From NCBI RefSeq assembly GCF_000143825.1, contig NZ_CM000961.1:2005448-2069447 (forward strand): 64,000 nucleotides of DNA, in the 5' to 3' direction. Below the pieces are notes generated by a model. That model ran no database searches, was not told the origin of the DNA, and saw only the letters and a program-made list of their open reading frames with translations. Made by a program: the position numbers and the translations under genes. Position 1 is the first letter of the stretch. Each line of letters opens with the position of its first letter. The stretch is from Corynebacterium genitalium ATCC 33030. GTDB lineage: Bacteria > Actinomycetota > Actinomycetes > Mycobacteriales > Mycobacteriaceae. This document shows, piece by piece, positions 19,301-27,785 of this stretch.

Positions 19301-20015
19301 CGTCACTTTCTCCTACACCGCCGACGGCCCCGATGTGCTTAGTGATGTCGCCGTCACCGTCCAGCCAGGTCAGACTGTCGCCTTGGTGGGGCCGACGGGG
19401 GCGGGCAAATCAAGCGTCGTCAAGCTGTTGGCGCGTTTCTATGATCCCGTGACGGGCGCTGTGACCGCGAGCGGCGCGGACGTGCGTGACTTCCCGCTCG
19501 TGGATTGGCGGCGCGCGCTGGCGCAGGTGCCGCAAGAGTCCTACCTCTTTCCCGGGACTGTGGCCGACAACATCTCATATGGAGTCTCGGATGCCACCGC
19601 GGCCGAGATCGAGGATGCTGTCAGGCGTATCGGGGCGCTCGGCGTCATCGCTTCCATCCCCGGCGGGTTCAACCACCCCGTCGGCGAACGCGGTCGGGGC
19701 TTGAGTTCCGGCCAGCGCCAAATCATCGCGCTCGCCCGCGCGGAAATCCTCCACCCGCGCGTCGTGCTTCTCGACGAAGCCACCGCCACCCTCGACCCCG
19801 TGACCGAACGCGACGTGCTCGACGCGGCCGCGAAAACCACCCGCGGACGCACCTCCGTTATCGTCGCGCACCGCCTCGCTACGGCGCGGAGGGCCGACCG
19901 AATCCTCGTCATAGACCAAGGACGTATCATTGAGGACGGTACCCACGAGGAGCTGCTCCGCCAGGGCGGAAAGTATGCAGTATTGTGGGCTGTCGATGGC
20001 CAGCACCGCACGTGA
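16395..20015 (+). CDS. Fused ABC exporter (two permease-ATPase halves in one chain)
   Basis: At least 1206 residues containing two complete ABC-exporter halves. The first ATPase has GPAGAGKSM (Walker A), LSGGQRQRIALARA (signature) and VLVLDDATSAID (Walker B). The second has GPTGAGKSS, LSSGQRQIIALARA and VVLLDEATATLD. The halves are joined by a glycine-rich linker around residue 585. The first Walker B ends in D-D rather than D-E, so site one is probably degenerate. The start is uncertain: the GTG at 16395 cuts into the first membrane helix, yet the frame is open to 16320 and encodes a plausible full helix without ATG, GTG or TTG. It precedes odhA; a similar gene adjoins odhA in C. glutamicum (from memory). 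Substrate unknown. Confidence 0.88.
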   Translation: MVAAVLQVAVPGLTGAAVDVATGAREGSITTIAWAMVGIAAAQFAFQVLRRWAAGSLATRSQHWVRVELLRTLHRLDGPGQDDIVTGQIVSHSITDLGQLFSVFAMAPLALTRLVQLLLTLAIMLSLDVPLTLMSLGFLPLIVWVGGRSRRSMYAATWANQQSAAELASHVEQTVSGVRVVKAFGRAEHEVSVLDRLARDLYAVKMRAAKLTARFQPTLTQLPNIALVVTIVAGGLIALGGGMTVGGFVAFTVYLTSLTQSMSMLANTYVTLQMGMSGIDRLDDVLALSPEQPAPTAPTVPNGPAGIDFDHVTFTTDGRCVLDDVSFTVSPGEHVSVIGPAGAGKSMAVQLAGAFYTPDSGSMSLIDASGQRFRYSDFPAREILKAVTCVFDEAFLFSVSIRDNIAMGAGVTDAEVAHAARMACADEFIENLPDGYDTVVGERGLTLSGGQRQRIALARALLSQPAVLVLDDATSAIDASTESTILRNLRDNLEGVTLIAVAHRQSTVDHADRVIILSPADGEGSGGSRVVADGPREEIVETDLYRALMDPDVGRAQRPEPSHDQLWPEVAEETHEHVLTRAAGAGAGAGFGGGGGRGGGGGGAARVVTATPELLERLEHLPPATEQPTGTIPEGVRAMLRSVRWLILAVTLLLVVGVLTDLAFPTLVRTAIDRGIQAGDPGALWAVGAAALIVVVIAWAANAAMTVLSSRSGERLLYGLRVRSYDHLQKLGLSYFESNLSGRIMTRMTTDIDTLSSFLQTGLAQAVVSVGTLIGVTVMLVATDGSLALIALAAVPIIAVITVVFRHYSKRFHAQARAQISAVNGEFAELIGGIRSSQMHLMEPVAEAGFRDESEKYRRLRMRSQLLVAFYFNGMQAITQIMTAVVVGVGATRVADGTLSVGVLVAFTMYLSLLYGPIQQLGQIFDSWQQATVSFDRIRELLDTETTVPDTGTRTGAATAAQGELALENVTFSYTADGPDVLSDVAVTVQPGQTVALVGPTGAGKSSVVKLLARFYDPVTGAVTASGADVRDFPLVDWRRALAQVPQESYLFPGTVADNISYGVSDATAAEIEDAVRRIGALGVIASIPGGFNHPVGERGRGLSSGQRQIIALARAEILHPRVVLLDEATATLDPVTERDVLDAAAKTTRGRTSVIVAHRLATARRADRILVIDQGRIIEDGTHEELLRQGGKYAVLWAVDGQHRT

Positions 20016-20082
20016 CGGAGCTGACCCGATAAAACAAACCGATTACACGGAAAACAACAAAGAAGCGAGGCGAGCAACTGCC

Positions 20083-23000
20083 GTGAGCAGCGAGAACACT
20101 TTCGGCCAAAATGACTGGCTGGTTGATGAGATGTTCCAGCAGTACCAGGAGGATCCCAACTCCGTCGACGAAGAGTGGCGCGAGTTGTTCGACAAGAAGG
20201 GCACCCCGGACTCCGGAGCGCCGCTTGCCTCCCCGGCTGCTAAGAAGGCCGCAGCAGACAGCGGCTCCAACGACCGCCCGCACCGGGCCCGCACCGAAAC
20301 CAAGGTCGCTGAGACCACCGGTGCCCCGTCCCAGGACGGCCGCGAAACCAAGGTGGACAAGGCGATTGAGACTACGGCCAAGTCCCAGCCTTCCGAGAAG
20401 AACGCAGCTAAGAAGACCCCGAAGCCGTCCCCGATGGAAAAAGTCAAGCCGCTGCCTGAGGCTGGCGAGACCCAGCTGAAGGGCACCTTCAAGGCCATCG
20501 CTAAGAACATGGACGAGTCCCTGACCGTTCCGACGGCGACGACCGTGCGCGACATGCCGGTCAAGCTCATGTTCGAAAACCGTGCGCAGATCAACGACCA
20601 CCTCAAGCGCACCCGCGGCGGCAAGATCTCGTTCACGCACATCATCGGCTGGGCCATTGTGAAGTCCGCCATGATCCACCCGGGCATGAACGTCAACTAC
20701 ACCGTCAAGGACGGCAAACCGTTCGTGGTCACGCCGGAGCACATTAACCTCGGTCTAGCTATTGACCTCCCGCAGAAGGACGGCACCCGCGCGCTCGTGG
20801 TCGCCGCCATCAAGGAGTGCGAGACCCTCACCTTCGAGCAGTTTGTCCGGGCGTACGAGGACATTGTCGCCCGCGCCCGCGACAACAAGCTGAAGATCGA
20901 CGACTTCCAGGGTGTCACCATTCAGCTGACCAACCCGGGCGGTATTGGCACCCGCCACTCCATCCCGCGCCTGACCAAGGGCCAGGGCACCATCGTCGGT
21001 GTCGGCGCGATGGACTACCCGGCTGAGTTCGCCGGTGCTTCTGAGGACCGTCTCGCCGAGCTCGGTGTGGGCAAGCTGACCACGCTGACCTCCACCTACG
21101 ACCACCGCGTCATCCAGGGCGCGGAGTCCGGCGAGTTCCTGCGCGACATCTCCCAGTTGCTTATCGACGATAAATTCTGGGACGAAATCTTCGACGCCAT
21201 GTCCATCCCGTACGCCCCGATGCGTTGGGCGCAGGACATCCCCAACACCGGTGTGGACAAGTCCACCCGTGTGATGAACCTGATTGAGGCGTACCGCTCC
21301 CGCGGCCACCTCATCGCCGACACCAACCCGCTCAACTGGGAGCAGCCGGGCCTGCCCAAGCCGGACGTGTCCGACCTGCTGCTGGAGACCCACGGCCTGA
21401 CCCTGTGGGACCTGGACCGCACGTTCAACGTCGGCGGCTTCGGCGGCAAGGAGACCATGACGCTGCGCGAGGTGATTACCCGCCTGCGCGCCGCCTACAC
21501 CCTCCACGTCGGTGCCGAGTACACCCACGTCCTCGACCGCGACGAGCGCGACTGGCTGCGCGACCGCCTCGAGGTGGGCATGCCCAAGCCGACCAACGCG
21601 GAGCAGAAGTACATCTTGCAGAAGCTCAACGCCGCTGAGGCCTTCGAGAACTTCCTGCAGACCAAGTACCTGGGCCAGAAGCGCTTCTCCCTCGAGGGTG
21701 CGGAAACACTGATCCCGCTCATGGATGCCGTCATTGACACCGCTGCCGGCCAGGGCCTGGACGAGGTTGTCATTGGCATGCCGCACCGCGGCCGCCTGAA
21801 CGTGCTGTTCAACATCGTGGGCAAGCCGGTCAAGACCATCTTCGGCGAGTTCGAGGGCAACCTGCAGCCCGCCCAGCAGGGCGGCTCCGGCGACGTGAAG
21901 TACCACCTCGGCTTCGAAGGCGAGCACATCCAGATGTTCGGCGACGGCGACATCAAGGTCTCCCTGGCCGCCAACCCGTCCCACCTGGAAGCTGTCGACC
22001 CGGTTCTGGTCGGTATCGCCCGCGCGAAGCAGGACATCATCAACCACGGCCAGCCCGCCGACGACCACCCGATCGTCCCGATGATGCTCCACGGCGACGC
22101 CTCCTTCACCGGCCTGGGCGTGGTTCAGGAGACCCTGAACATGTCCAAGCTGACCGGCTACGATGTCGGCGGCACCGTCCACATCGTGGTGAACAACCAG
22201 GTCGGCTTCACCACCACCCCGGACCAGGGCCGTTCCACCTACTACGCCACCGACCTGGCCAAGGGCTTCGACTGCCCGGTCTTCCACGTCAACGGCGACG
22301 ACCCTGAAGCAGCCGCATGGGTCGGCCAGCTGGCCACCGAGTACCGCCGCGAATTCGGCAAAGATGTCTTCATCGACCTCATCTGCTACCGCCTGCGCGG
22401 CCACAACGAGGCTGATGATCCATCGGTAACCCAGCCGGTCATGTACGAGCGCATCGACTCCCACCCCTCCGTGCGTACCCGCTACACCAAGGACCTCATC
22501 GGCCGTGGCGATATCACCGAGGAAGAGGCCGAAATCGCCGCACAGGACTTCCACGACCAGCTGGACTCCGTGTTCAACGACGTCAAGGAAGGCGGCGGCT
22601 CCCCCGCCGAGCAGACCGGCATCACCGAGTCCCAGGAGCTCACCCGCGGCCTGGACACCTCCATCGACGAGGACCTGTTCAAGAAGCTGGCTGATGCTTA
22701 CGCCAACCTGCCGGACGACTTCACGCCGAACAAGCGCCTGAAGACCGTTCTGAAGGCCCGCGGCGGCTCCTTCGACGGTGGCGACATCGACTGGGCATGG
22801 GGCGAGCTGCTCGCCTTCGGCTCCCTGGCGCACGGCGGCAAGCTCGTCCGCCTCGCCGGCGAGGATTCCAAGCGCGGTACCTTCACCCAGCGCCACGGTG
22901 TCCTGTTCGACCCGAGCACCGCGGAACAGTACAACCCGCTCGACGCCATCGCCATCGAGGCTGGCAACGGCGGCCGCTTCCAGATCTACAACTCCGCTCT

Positions 23001-23850
23001 GACGGAGTTCGGCGGTCTGGGCTTCGAGTACGGCTACACCGTCGGCAACCCGGACGCCCTGGTTGCTTGGGAGGCCCAGTTCGGCGACTTCGCCAACGGC
23101 GGCCAGACCATCATCGACGAGTACATCTCCTCCGGTGAGACCAAGTGGGGCCAGCTTTCCAGCCTGATCATGCTGCTGCCGCACGGTTACGAGGGCCAGG
23201 GCCCGGACCACTCGTCGGCACGCATCGAGCGCTTCCTGCAGCTCGTTGCTGAGGGGTCCATGACCATCGCTCAGCCGTCCACCCCGGCTAACCACTTCCA
23301 CCTGCTGCGCCGCCAGGCGCTCGGTGAAATGCGCCGCCCGCTGGTCATCTTCACCCCGAAGTCCATGCTGCGCAACAAGGCAGCTGTCTCGCAGCCGGCA
23401 GAATTCATCGAGACCACCGGGTTCCGTTCCGTCATCGATGACCCGCACCTCGTTGACGCGAACAACAAGGTCATCGGCGATGCCGAGAAGGTCAAGACGA
23501 TCATGCTGTGCTCCGGCAAGATCTACTACGAGTTGGAGAAGCGCCGCCAGAAGGACGGGCGTGACGACGTCGCGATCATCCGCATCGAGATGCTCCACCC
23601 GATCCCCTTCAACCGCCTCTCCGACGCCTTCGCCAACTACCCGAACGCCGAAGAGATCCGCTTCGTCCAGGACGAGCCCGCAAACCAGGGTCCGTGGCCG
23701 TTCTACAACGAGCACCTGGCCAACTACGTGGAGAACATGCCGCCGATGCGCCGCATCTCGCGCCGCTCCCAGTCCACGACTGCGACCGGCGTGTCCAAGG
23801 TGCACCAGCAAGAGGAGAAGGCGCTTCTCGACGAAGCTTTCGCCGACTAA
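20083..23850 (+). CDS. odhA: 2-oxoglutarate dehydrogenase, fused E2-E1 protein OdhA
   Basis: A protein of 1255 residues from the GTG at 20083 (MSSENTFGQND), which follows AAGAAGCGAGGCGAG. It decarboxylates 2-oxoglutarate with thiamine diphosphate in the TCA cycle. The order is: E1 N-terminal segment (QNDWLVDEMFQQYQED), a charged Ala/Pro/Lys linker, an E2-type acyltransferase domain ending in TSTYDHRVIQGAESG (DHRxxxG active site, about residue 340), then the E1 part with GMPHRGRLNVLFN, the TPP-binding segment HGDASFTGLGVVQETLN and HIVVNNQVGFTT. There is no lipoyl domain. This fused form is known in corynebacteria and mycobacteria, works with AceF/Lpd and is inhibited by OdhI. A rho-independent terminator follows. 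Confidence 0.97.
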   Translation: MSSENTFGQNDWLVDEMFQQYQEDPNSVDEEWRELFDKKGTPDSGAPLASPAAKKAAADSGSNDRPHRARTETKVAETTGAPSQDGRETKVDKAIETTAKSQPSEKNAAKKTPKPSPMEKVKPLPEAGETQLKGTFKAIAKNMDESLTVPTATTVRDMPVKLMFENRAQINDHLKRTRGGKISFTHIIGWAIVKSAMIHPGMNVNYTVKDGKPFVVTPEHINLGLAIDLPQKDGTRALVVAAIKECETLTFEQFVRAYEDIVARARDNKLKIDDFQGVTIQLTNPGGIGTRHSIPRLTKGQGTIVGVGAMDYPAEFAGASEDRLAELGVGKLTTLTSTYDHRVIQGAESGEFLRDISQLLIDDKFWDEIFDAMSIPYAPMRWAQDIPNTGVDKSTRVMNLIEAYRSRGHLIADTNPLNWEQPGLPKPDVSDLLLETHGLTLWDLDRTFNVGGFGGKETMTLREVITRLRAAYTLHVGAEYTHVLDRDERDWLRDRLEVGMPKPTNAEQKYILQKLNAAEAFENFLQTKYLGQKRFSLEGAETLIPLMDAVIDTAAGQGLDEVVIGMPHRGRLNVLFNIVGKPVKTIFGEFEGNLQPAQQGGSGDVKYHLGFEGEHIQMFGDGDIKVSLAANPSHLEAVDPVLVGIARAKQDIINHGQPADDHPIVPMMLHGDASFTGLGVVQETLNMSKLTGYDVGGTVHIVVNNQVGFTTTPDQGRSTYYATDLAKGFDCPVFHVNGDDPEAAAWVGQLATEYRREFGKDVFIDLICYRLRGHNEADDPSVTQPVMYERIDSHPSVRTRYTKDLIGRGDITEEEAEIAAQDFHDQLDSVFNDVKEGGGSPAEQTGITESQELTRGLDTSIDEDLFKKLADAYANLPDDFTPNKRLKTVLKARGGSFDGGDIDWAWGELLAFGSLAHGGKLVRLAGEDSKRGTFTQRHGVLFDPSTAEQYNPLDAIAIEAGNGGRFQIYNSALTEFGGLGFEYGYTVGNPDALVAWEAQFGDFANGGQTIIDEYISSGETKWGQLSSLIMLLPHGYEGQGPDHSSARIERFLQLVAEGSMTIAQPSTPANHFHLLRRQALGEMRRPLVIFTPKSMLRNKAAVSQPAEFIETTGFRSVIDDPHLVDANNKVIGDAEKVKTIMLCSGKIYYELEKRRQKDGRDDVAIIRIEMLHPIPFNRLSDAFANYPNAEEIRFVQDEPANQGPWPFYNEHLANYVENMPPMRRISRRSQSTTATGVSKVHQQEEKALLDEAFAD

Positions 23851-23870
23851 CCCTTCCCCTTAGAGAACCT

Positions 23871-23914
23871 AAAGCCCGCCACCTGGAGTTCAACCTCCGG
23901 GTGGCGGGCTTTTC
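23871..23914 (+). terminator. Intrinsic terminator after odhA
   Basis: AAAGCCCGCCACCTGG and its complement in CCTCCGGGTGGCGGGCTTTT form a long GC-rich stem with a short loop and a T-run. It lies 20 bases after the odhA stop. Confidence 0.9.
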
Positions 23915-23965
23915 GTAACGCTTGCGCGGCACCTGTAGCGCCCCACGGGCATCGGGCGCCACGAC

Positions 23966-24826
23966 TCAGGAGTCCCGGGCTTCGCCTTCCTCGACGATGC
24001 GCTGAAGTTCAGCGCCCATACCGGTCTTCTCCATCATCCAGTCGTTCACGGCACGCGACGGGTCTCCCTCCGCCTTCGTCCGCTCGACCAGCCTTTGGAG
24101 ATCCTCCGTGCTCAGCGCGCGGGTGGCCTTATGCATCGCTTGCCGGATACCACGATCGAACAATCCCACCTTGAAGACGGGCATGATGTTGCGTGGCAGA
24201 GTCTCCTGTTCGCTCGCCTCGGCGGGCGGTGCGTTCGTGGGTAGTGCGTCCGTTGGCGGTGCGTCCGTGGGTTGCCCTTCTGGGGGCTGTCCCTCCGGGA
24301 TATCGTCCTCCGGTTTCGCGTTGCCCCCGCGTCTCGGCTCAACCCCGCGTGTGCTTTCCGGATTCTGCAAAGCACCGCCGTCGTCCTCGGGTTCGCACCC
24401 TTGAGCTGGCGAAGGATCCAACGTCATGAAATCACCGGGAAGCGTGCCAGCAGCAGCGTCGTACGTTGCGTGCTGGATATCCAGGTCTTCTTCATTTGCG
24501 GTGGCGATCTGCGCGCGGAGCTTCGCTTCCTCACCGGGGTTCTCGCCTTCCACAAGGGTGCCGGAGCAGAAGACTCCCAGATTCGCTTCACCCGACTGGA
24601 GCATTTCCAGCTTGTCTGAGGCAGTCGCGAGTTCAACGCCGACGATGCCGACCGGGCGGCCGTCGAGTTCAATGACCTGCCGGTAGATCTCGGCAAGCAC
24701 CCACTGCTCCGGATCGGAAGGATCGGCGGCAATGACCACCGGTTCAGAACCGTCCTGCGCGCAGGACGAAAGCGTCAGCGCAGTGGCCACTGCGAGGACG
24801 TTGACAGCGAGTTTTCTCCCCAGCAC
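23966..24826 (-). CDS. Lipoprotein with substrate-binding-like N-terminus
   Basis: A 286-residue predicted lipoprotein. The signal MLGRKLAVNVLAVATALTL ends in the lipobox LSSC, so Cys22 would be acylated and the protein anchored outside the membrane. Residues 28-140 resemble part of a glycine-betaine/osmoprotectant-type binding protein (VVIAADPSDPEQWVLAEIY, LEMLQSGEANLGVFCSG). A proline-rich insert follows with repeated PPEGQPT/DAPPTDA units at about 180-205, then a helical C-terminus. The insert splits the presumed binding domain, so ligand binding is doubtful. It starts directly after the stop of the upstream YflT-like gene, forming a two-gene unit. Confidence 0.75.
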   Translation of the reverse strand: MLGRKLAVNVLAVATALTLSSCAQDGSEPVVIAADPSDPEQWVLAEIYRQVIELDGRPVGIVGVELATASDKLEMLQSGEANLGVFCSGTLVEGENPGEEAKLRAQIATANEEDLDIQHATYDAAAGTLPGDFMTLDPSPAQGCEPEDDGGALQNPESTRGVEPRRGGNAKPEDDIPEGQPPEGQPTDAPPTDALPTNAPPAEASEQETLPRNIMPVFKVGLFDRGIRQAMHKATRALSTEDLQRLVERTKAEGDPSRAVNDWMMEKTGMGAELQRIVEEGEARDS

Positions 24827-25576
24827 TTAACGCTCCGGGTGAGCCGGGTTGTCGGGGTCAATGTTGGTTTCAGCGTGGTCGCGCGGTTCAACGCGGTAGC
24901 TTTCCGACGCCTCCACCCCCACCGGCCGCCAGCGGAGCTCCTCCGGCTGAACCGGACGCTCGTGCGGTGCCGGTTCCGGCTGGGCGGTCTGAGGACGCGC
25001 TTGCGGCTCGTGCGGCTCGTGCGGCTGGGCACCAACATGCGGCTCCCGCGGCTGCCCCTGCTGGATCTGCTCCCGCTGCGGCGCGGGCTGTCCCGGCTTG
25101 CCCATTTGGTTGATCATGTCCCTGGCGCGGGGGGCTTGGGAGGCTTCGCAGAGGACGTCGTAACGCCCAGCGACGATGGTGGTCATGGAGGAGAAGTCGC
25201 GCTTACCCTGCGTGAATGCATAACCGGCGGCCGCGAAGATGAGGCCGAAGATGACACCGATAACGAGCGCGGTGAACAGCGAACCCCAGACGTTGGGGCT
25301 GAACATTGCGAACAGCAGACCGACGAACAGACCCAGCCACAGGCCCGACAGCGCACCGCCGCCCAGGACGCGCCCCCAAGTCAGCCGCCCGGTGACCTTC
25401 TCCACCTGCATCAGGTCCACACCGACGATGGTCAGGTTCTCGACGGGGAACTCTCGGTCGGACAGGCCGTCGACAGCAGCTTGCGCCTCGGCGTAGGTAT
25501 TGAAGCTACCGACCGGCCACCCGGACGGGCGCTGCAACGCTTGCGGGCGGGCTTGCTGGTTATACGGCTGGGTCAT
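24827..25576 (-). CDS. Membrane protein with general-stress (YflT/17M-like) domain
   Basis: A 249-residue protein. The N-terminal part PVGSFNTYAEAQAAVDGLSD, with FPVENLTIVGVDL, matches the general stress protein 17M/YflT domain, which often senses or buffers stress in the membrane (family knowledge). Two membrane helices follow (LSGLWLGLFVGLLFAMF and LFTALVIGVIFGLIFAAAGYAF). The last 100 residues are a proline/glutamine/glutamate-rich disordered tail with EPHEPQARPQ-like units. It is the first gene of a pair with the lipoprotein, whose ATG follows immediately. It is divergent from the Mrp ATPase gene. Precise role unknown. Confidence 0.75.
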   Translation of the reverse strand: MTQPYNQQARPQALQRPSGWPVGSFNTYAEAQAAVDGLSDREFPVENLTIVGVDLMQVEKVTGRLTWGRVLGGGALSGLWLGLFVGLLFAMFSPNVWGSLFTALVIGVIFGLIFAAAGYAFTQGKRDFSSMTTIVAGRYDVLCEASQAPRARDMINQMGKPGQPAPQREQIQQGQPREPHVGAQPHEPHEPQARPQTAQPEPAPHERPVQPEELRWRPVGVEASESYRVEPRDHAETNIDPDNPAHPER

Positions 25577-25674
25577 GGCTGCTAATCCTCAATTCGGTAA
25601 TAGATATCGCGTACTCCCATGATTGTAATGCCAGGCTAGGAGCAGGTTGAGCACTGACATATACTGTTCCCACG

Positions 25675-26817
25675 ATGAGTGACACCGCACCAATTACCGA
25701 AGCAGCTGTCCGCAACGCCCTCGCGCGTGTCGACGACCCCGAGATCGGCAAACCGATCACCGACCTCGACATGGTCGAATCTGTCCGGATCGAAGGCCGC
25801 GATGTCGCCGTGGGCATCTATCTGACCATCGCGGCATGCCCGATGCGCGACACTATCCACGGCAACGTGCGCGCGGTGCTTGAGGAACTCGACGGCGTCG
25901 GCGAAGTCAGCGTGACCATGCACACCATGAGCGAGGAGCAGCGCCGCGCGTTGGCGCAGCGTCTCAAGGGTGACAAGTCCGATCCGGTCATTCCGTTCGC
26001 TCAGCCCGGTTCGACGACGCGCGTGTTCGCGGTCGCGTCGGGCAAGGGTGGTGTCGGCAAGTCCTCGATGACAGTCAACTTGGCGACGTCGCTCGCGGCC
26101 CAGGGGTTGACCGTGGGCATTCTCGACGCCGATATCTACGGCCACTCTGTGCCCGGCCTCATGGGCTCGGCCGGCCAAGGCCCCACGGTTGTCGACGAGA
26201 TGCTCCTCCCCCCGATCGCCCACGACGTCCGCCACATCTCCATCGGCCAGTTCGTGGAAGGCAACGCTCCCGTTGTCTGGCGCGGCCCCATGCTCACCCG
26301 GGCTATTCAGCAGTTCCTCACCGATGTGTACTGGTCCGAGCTCGACGTCTTATTCATGGATTTACCGCCGGGAACCGGTGACATCGCCATCTCTGTGGCT
26401 CAGCTCGTGCCCAACGCAGAGCTGATCATTGTGACCACCCCGCAGGCCGCCGCCTCGGAGGTCGCCGAGCGAGCCGGCTCCATCTCCCAGCAGACCGGCC
26501 AGAAGATCGCCGGCGTCATCGAGAACATGTCCGCGATGGCCATGCCCGACGGCACCATGTTGGACATTTTCGGCACCGGCGGCGGCGAGCACGTGGCTGA
26601 GCGCCTCTCCGTCATCACCGGCGAGGACGTTCCCCTGCTCGGCTCCGTCCCGCTCGATCCCTCGCTGCGCGAGCATGGCGATGACGGCACACCCGTTGCC
26701 ATCTCCGCCCCTGACTCCCCCTCGGCGCAGGCGATCAACGCTATCGCTGAGAAGCTCAAGGTGCGCCGAGAGTCCCTGGCGGGCAAGAACCTCAATCTCG
26801 GCGTAACGGGTAACTAG
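25675..26817 (+). CDS. mrp: Mrp/ApbC family iron-sulfur carrier ATPase
   Basis: A 380-residue P-loop ATPase that carries or inserts Fe-S clusters (Mrp/NBP35 family). An N-terminal MIP18/DUF59-type domain (ARVDDPEIGKPITDLDMV, ending near 100) precedes the deviant Walker A SGKGGVGKSS at about 122-131. Further motifs are ILDADIYGHS and FMDLPPGTGD. The CxxC usually found near the C-terminus is not evident: the segment ENMSAMAMPDGTMLDIFG has no cysteines where many homologues have a CxxC, so cluster binding may differ here. It sits near tatB and sigE, as in other corynebacteria and mycobacteria. Confidence 0.9.
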   Translation: MSDTAPITEAAVRNALARVDDPEIGKPITDLDMVESVRIEGRDVAVGIYLTIAACPMRDTIHGNVRAVLEELDGVGEVSVTMHTMSEEQRRALAQRLKGDKSDPVIPFAQPGSTTRVFAVASGKGGVGKSSMTVNLATSLAAQGLTVGILDADIYGHSVPGLMGSAGQGPTVVDEMLLPPIAHDVRHISIGQFVEGNAPVVWRGPMLTRAIQQFLTDVYWSELDVLFMDLPPGTGDIAISVAQLVPNAELIIVTTPQAAASEVAERAGSISQQTGQKIAGVIENMSAMAMPDGTMLDIFGTGGGEHVAERLSVITGEDVPLLGSVPLDPSLREHGDDGTPVAISAPDSPSAQAINAIAEKLKVRRESLAGKNLNLGVTGN

Positions 26818-26924
26818 CGCGGTCCCACCCTACCTGGCGAGCCATTCGCGGGCTGCTGACTTGTTCAGTATTCTTGTGGCATTCATCCCGAATACGTCAC
26901 GTTTCTCAGTGCGAAGGAGGAATC

Positions 26925-27113
26925 ATGTCAGCACCAGTGTTCAAGGAGCTCAGTGAAGCTCAGCTCCGGGAGCAGCTCACCAGCGTCAAGAACGAAATGG
27001 CCCCCTACACCGTTGATGTGCTCCGCCGATTGAAAGACGCGGGTGCGATCAACTTCGAAGAAGAGCGTCTGCTCAACCGCTACGAATCTCTGAACTGGCT
27101 CATCGAGGGTTAG
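26925..27113 (+). CDS. Small hypothetical protein, first gene of a low-GC cassette
   Basis: A 62-residue acidic, helical protein (MSAPVFKELSEAQLREQLTS...). The ATG at 26925 has a strong AAGGAGG four bases upstream; an earlier in-frame start is unlikely. There is no recognised domain. It ends six bases before the TTG of the next, frameshifted gene, so the two were a coupled pair. Size and arrangement are compatible with an antitoxin-like partner, but nothing in the sequence proves this. The pair sits between mrp and tatB. Confidence 0.6.
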   Translation: MSAPVFKELSEAQLREQLTSVKNEMAPYTVDVLRRLKDAGAINFEEERLLNRYESLNWLIEG

Positions 27114-27119
27114 AATCCC

Positions 27120-27769
27120 TTGGACTCGCAGACTTTTAGTGCGAAAGTTCACCACTTCTCCTCGCAAAGCGAGGACCTACTTAACGACACTCTCGTCGGC
27201 AGAACCGAGTTGAGCGACTTTCTCATCTCCAAAGATAAAAACCGTGCAACCTTTAACCTGACAAAATCACTGGAAATTGAGCAGTCAGGGAGCGACCGTT
27301 TGAGCCTCCGCTGCGAATATCGTCTCTGCACGAGTTCCGATGGAACCCAGATAGCCATCGAAACGAGTAGTTACAAGGTGCAGTTCAAGGCTCTCCAGAA
27401 GTTCGTTCCGATCGTGCGGTTGAGTATGAACGCGATGCTCGAAACAAACCGTCTAGTCATTTTCAGTTTCATTCTGATTCGGTGCCGTTGGGCCTACTCC
27501 TCGCGCGAGCCGGAAAATACGATGCCGCAGCGCACCAGCAAGACGTTCACTTCCCGATGGGTCATCGACGATTCAGAGTTAGTCTTGAAGATGTCATCGA
27601 ACTACTAGTCAAGGAGTTCGGAGCTAGGCCGCGGGACGGTTGGCAGCGCCACCTTGACGAAAGCCGCGATAAATTCTACGAACTACAAGCCAGCTCGGTT
27701 ATCCGGGACAACATTCCAACTGCAATTTCGGTGCTAGAGGATCTGGGATACACAGTTAGCTCACCGTGA
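27120..27769 (+). pseudogene. Hypothetical gene broken by a one-base deletion, second gene of the cassette
   Basis: The first frame starts at TTG 27120 (MDSQTFSAKVHHF) and reads to about 27420 (KFVPIVRL), after which its sequence becomes meaningless and stops at 27608. From 27422 a second frame continues naturally with EYERDARNKPSSHFQFHSD, VPLGLLLARAGKY, DVHFPMGHRRFRVSLEDVIE and ends at 27769. One missing base in the run GCGGTTGAG near 27420 explains the break. The restored product would be about 217 residues, soluble, with a HFQFHSDS motif. I do not recognise the family. The region is AT-richer than mrp and tatB, which suggests acquisition. Confidence 0.7.
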
Positions 27770-27785
27770 TAAGCGGGTCGCGGCT

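Noticed and set aside
20755..23811. A 1018-residue open frame antisense to odhA
   Set aside because: It is the mirror of a highly biased GC-rich gene; it shows no domain and the odhA frame is certain.
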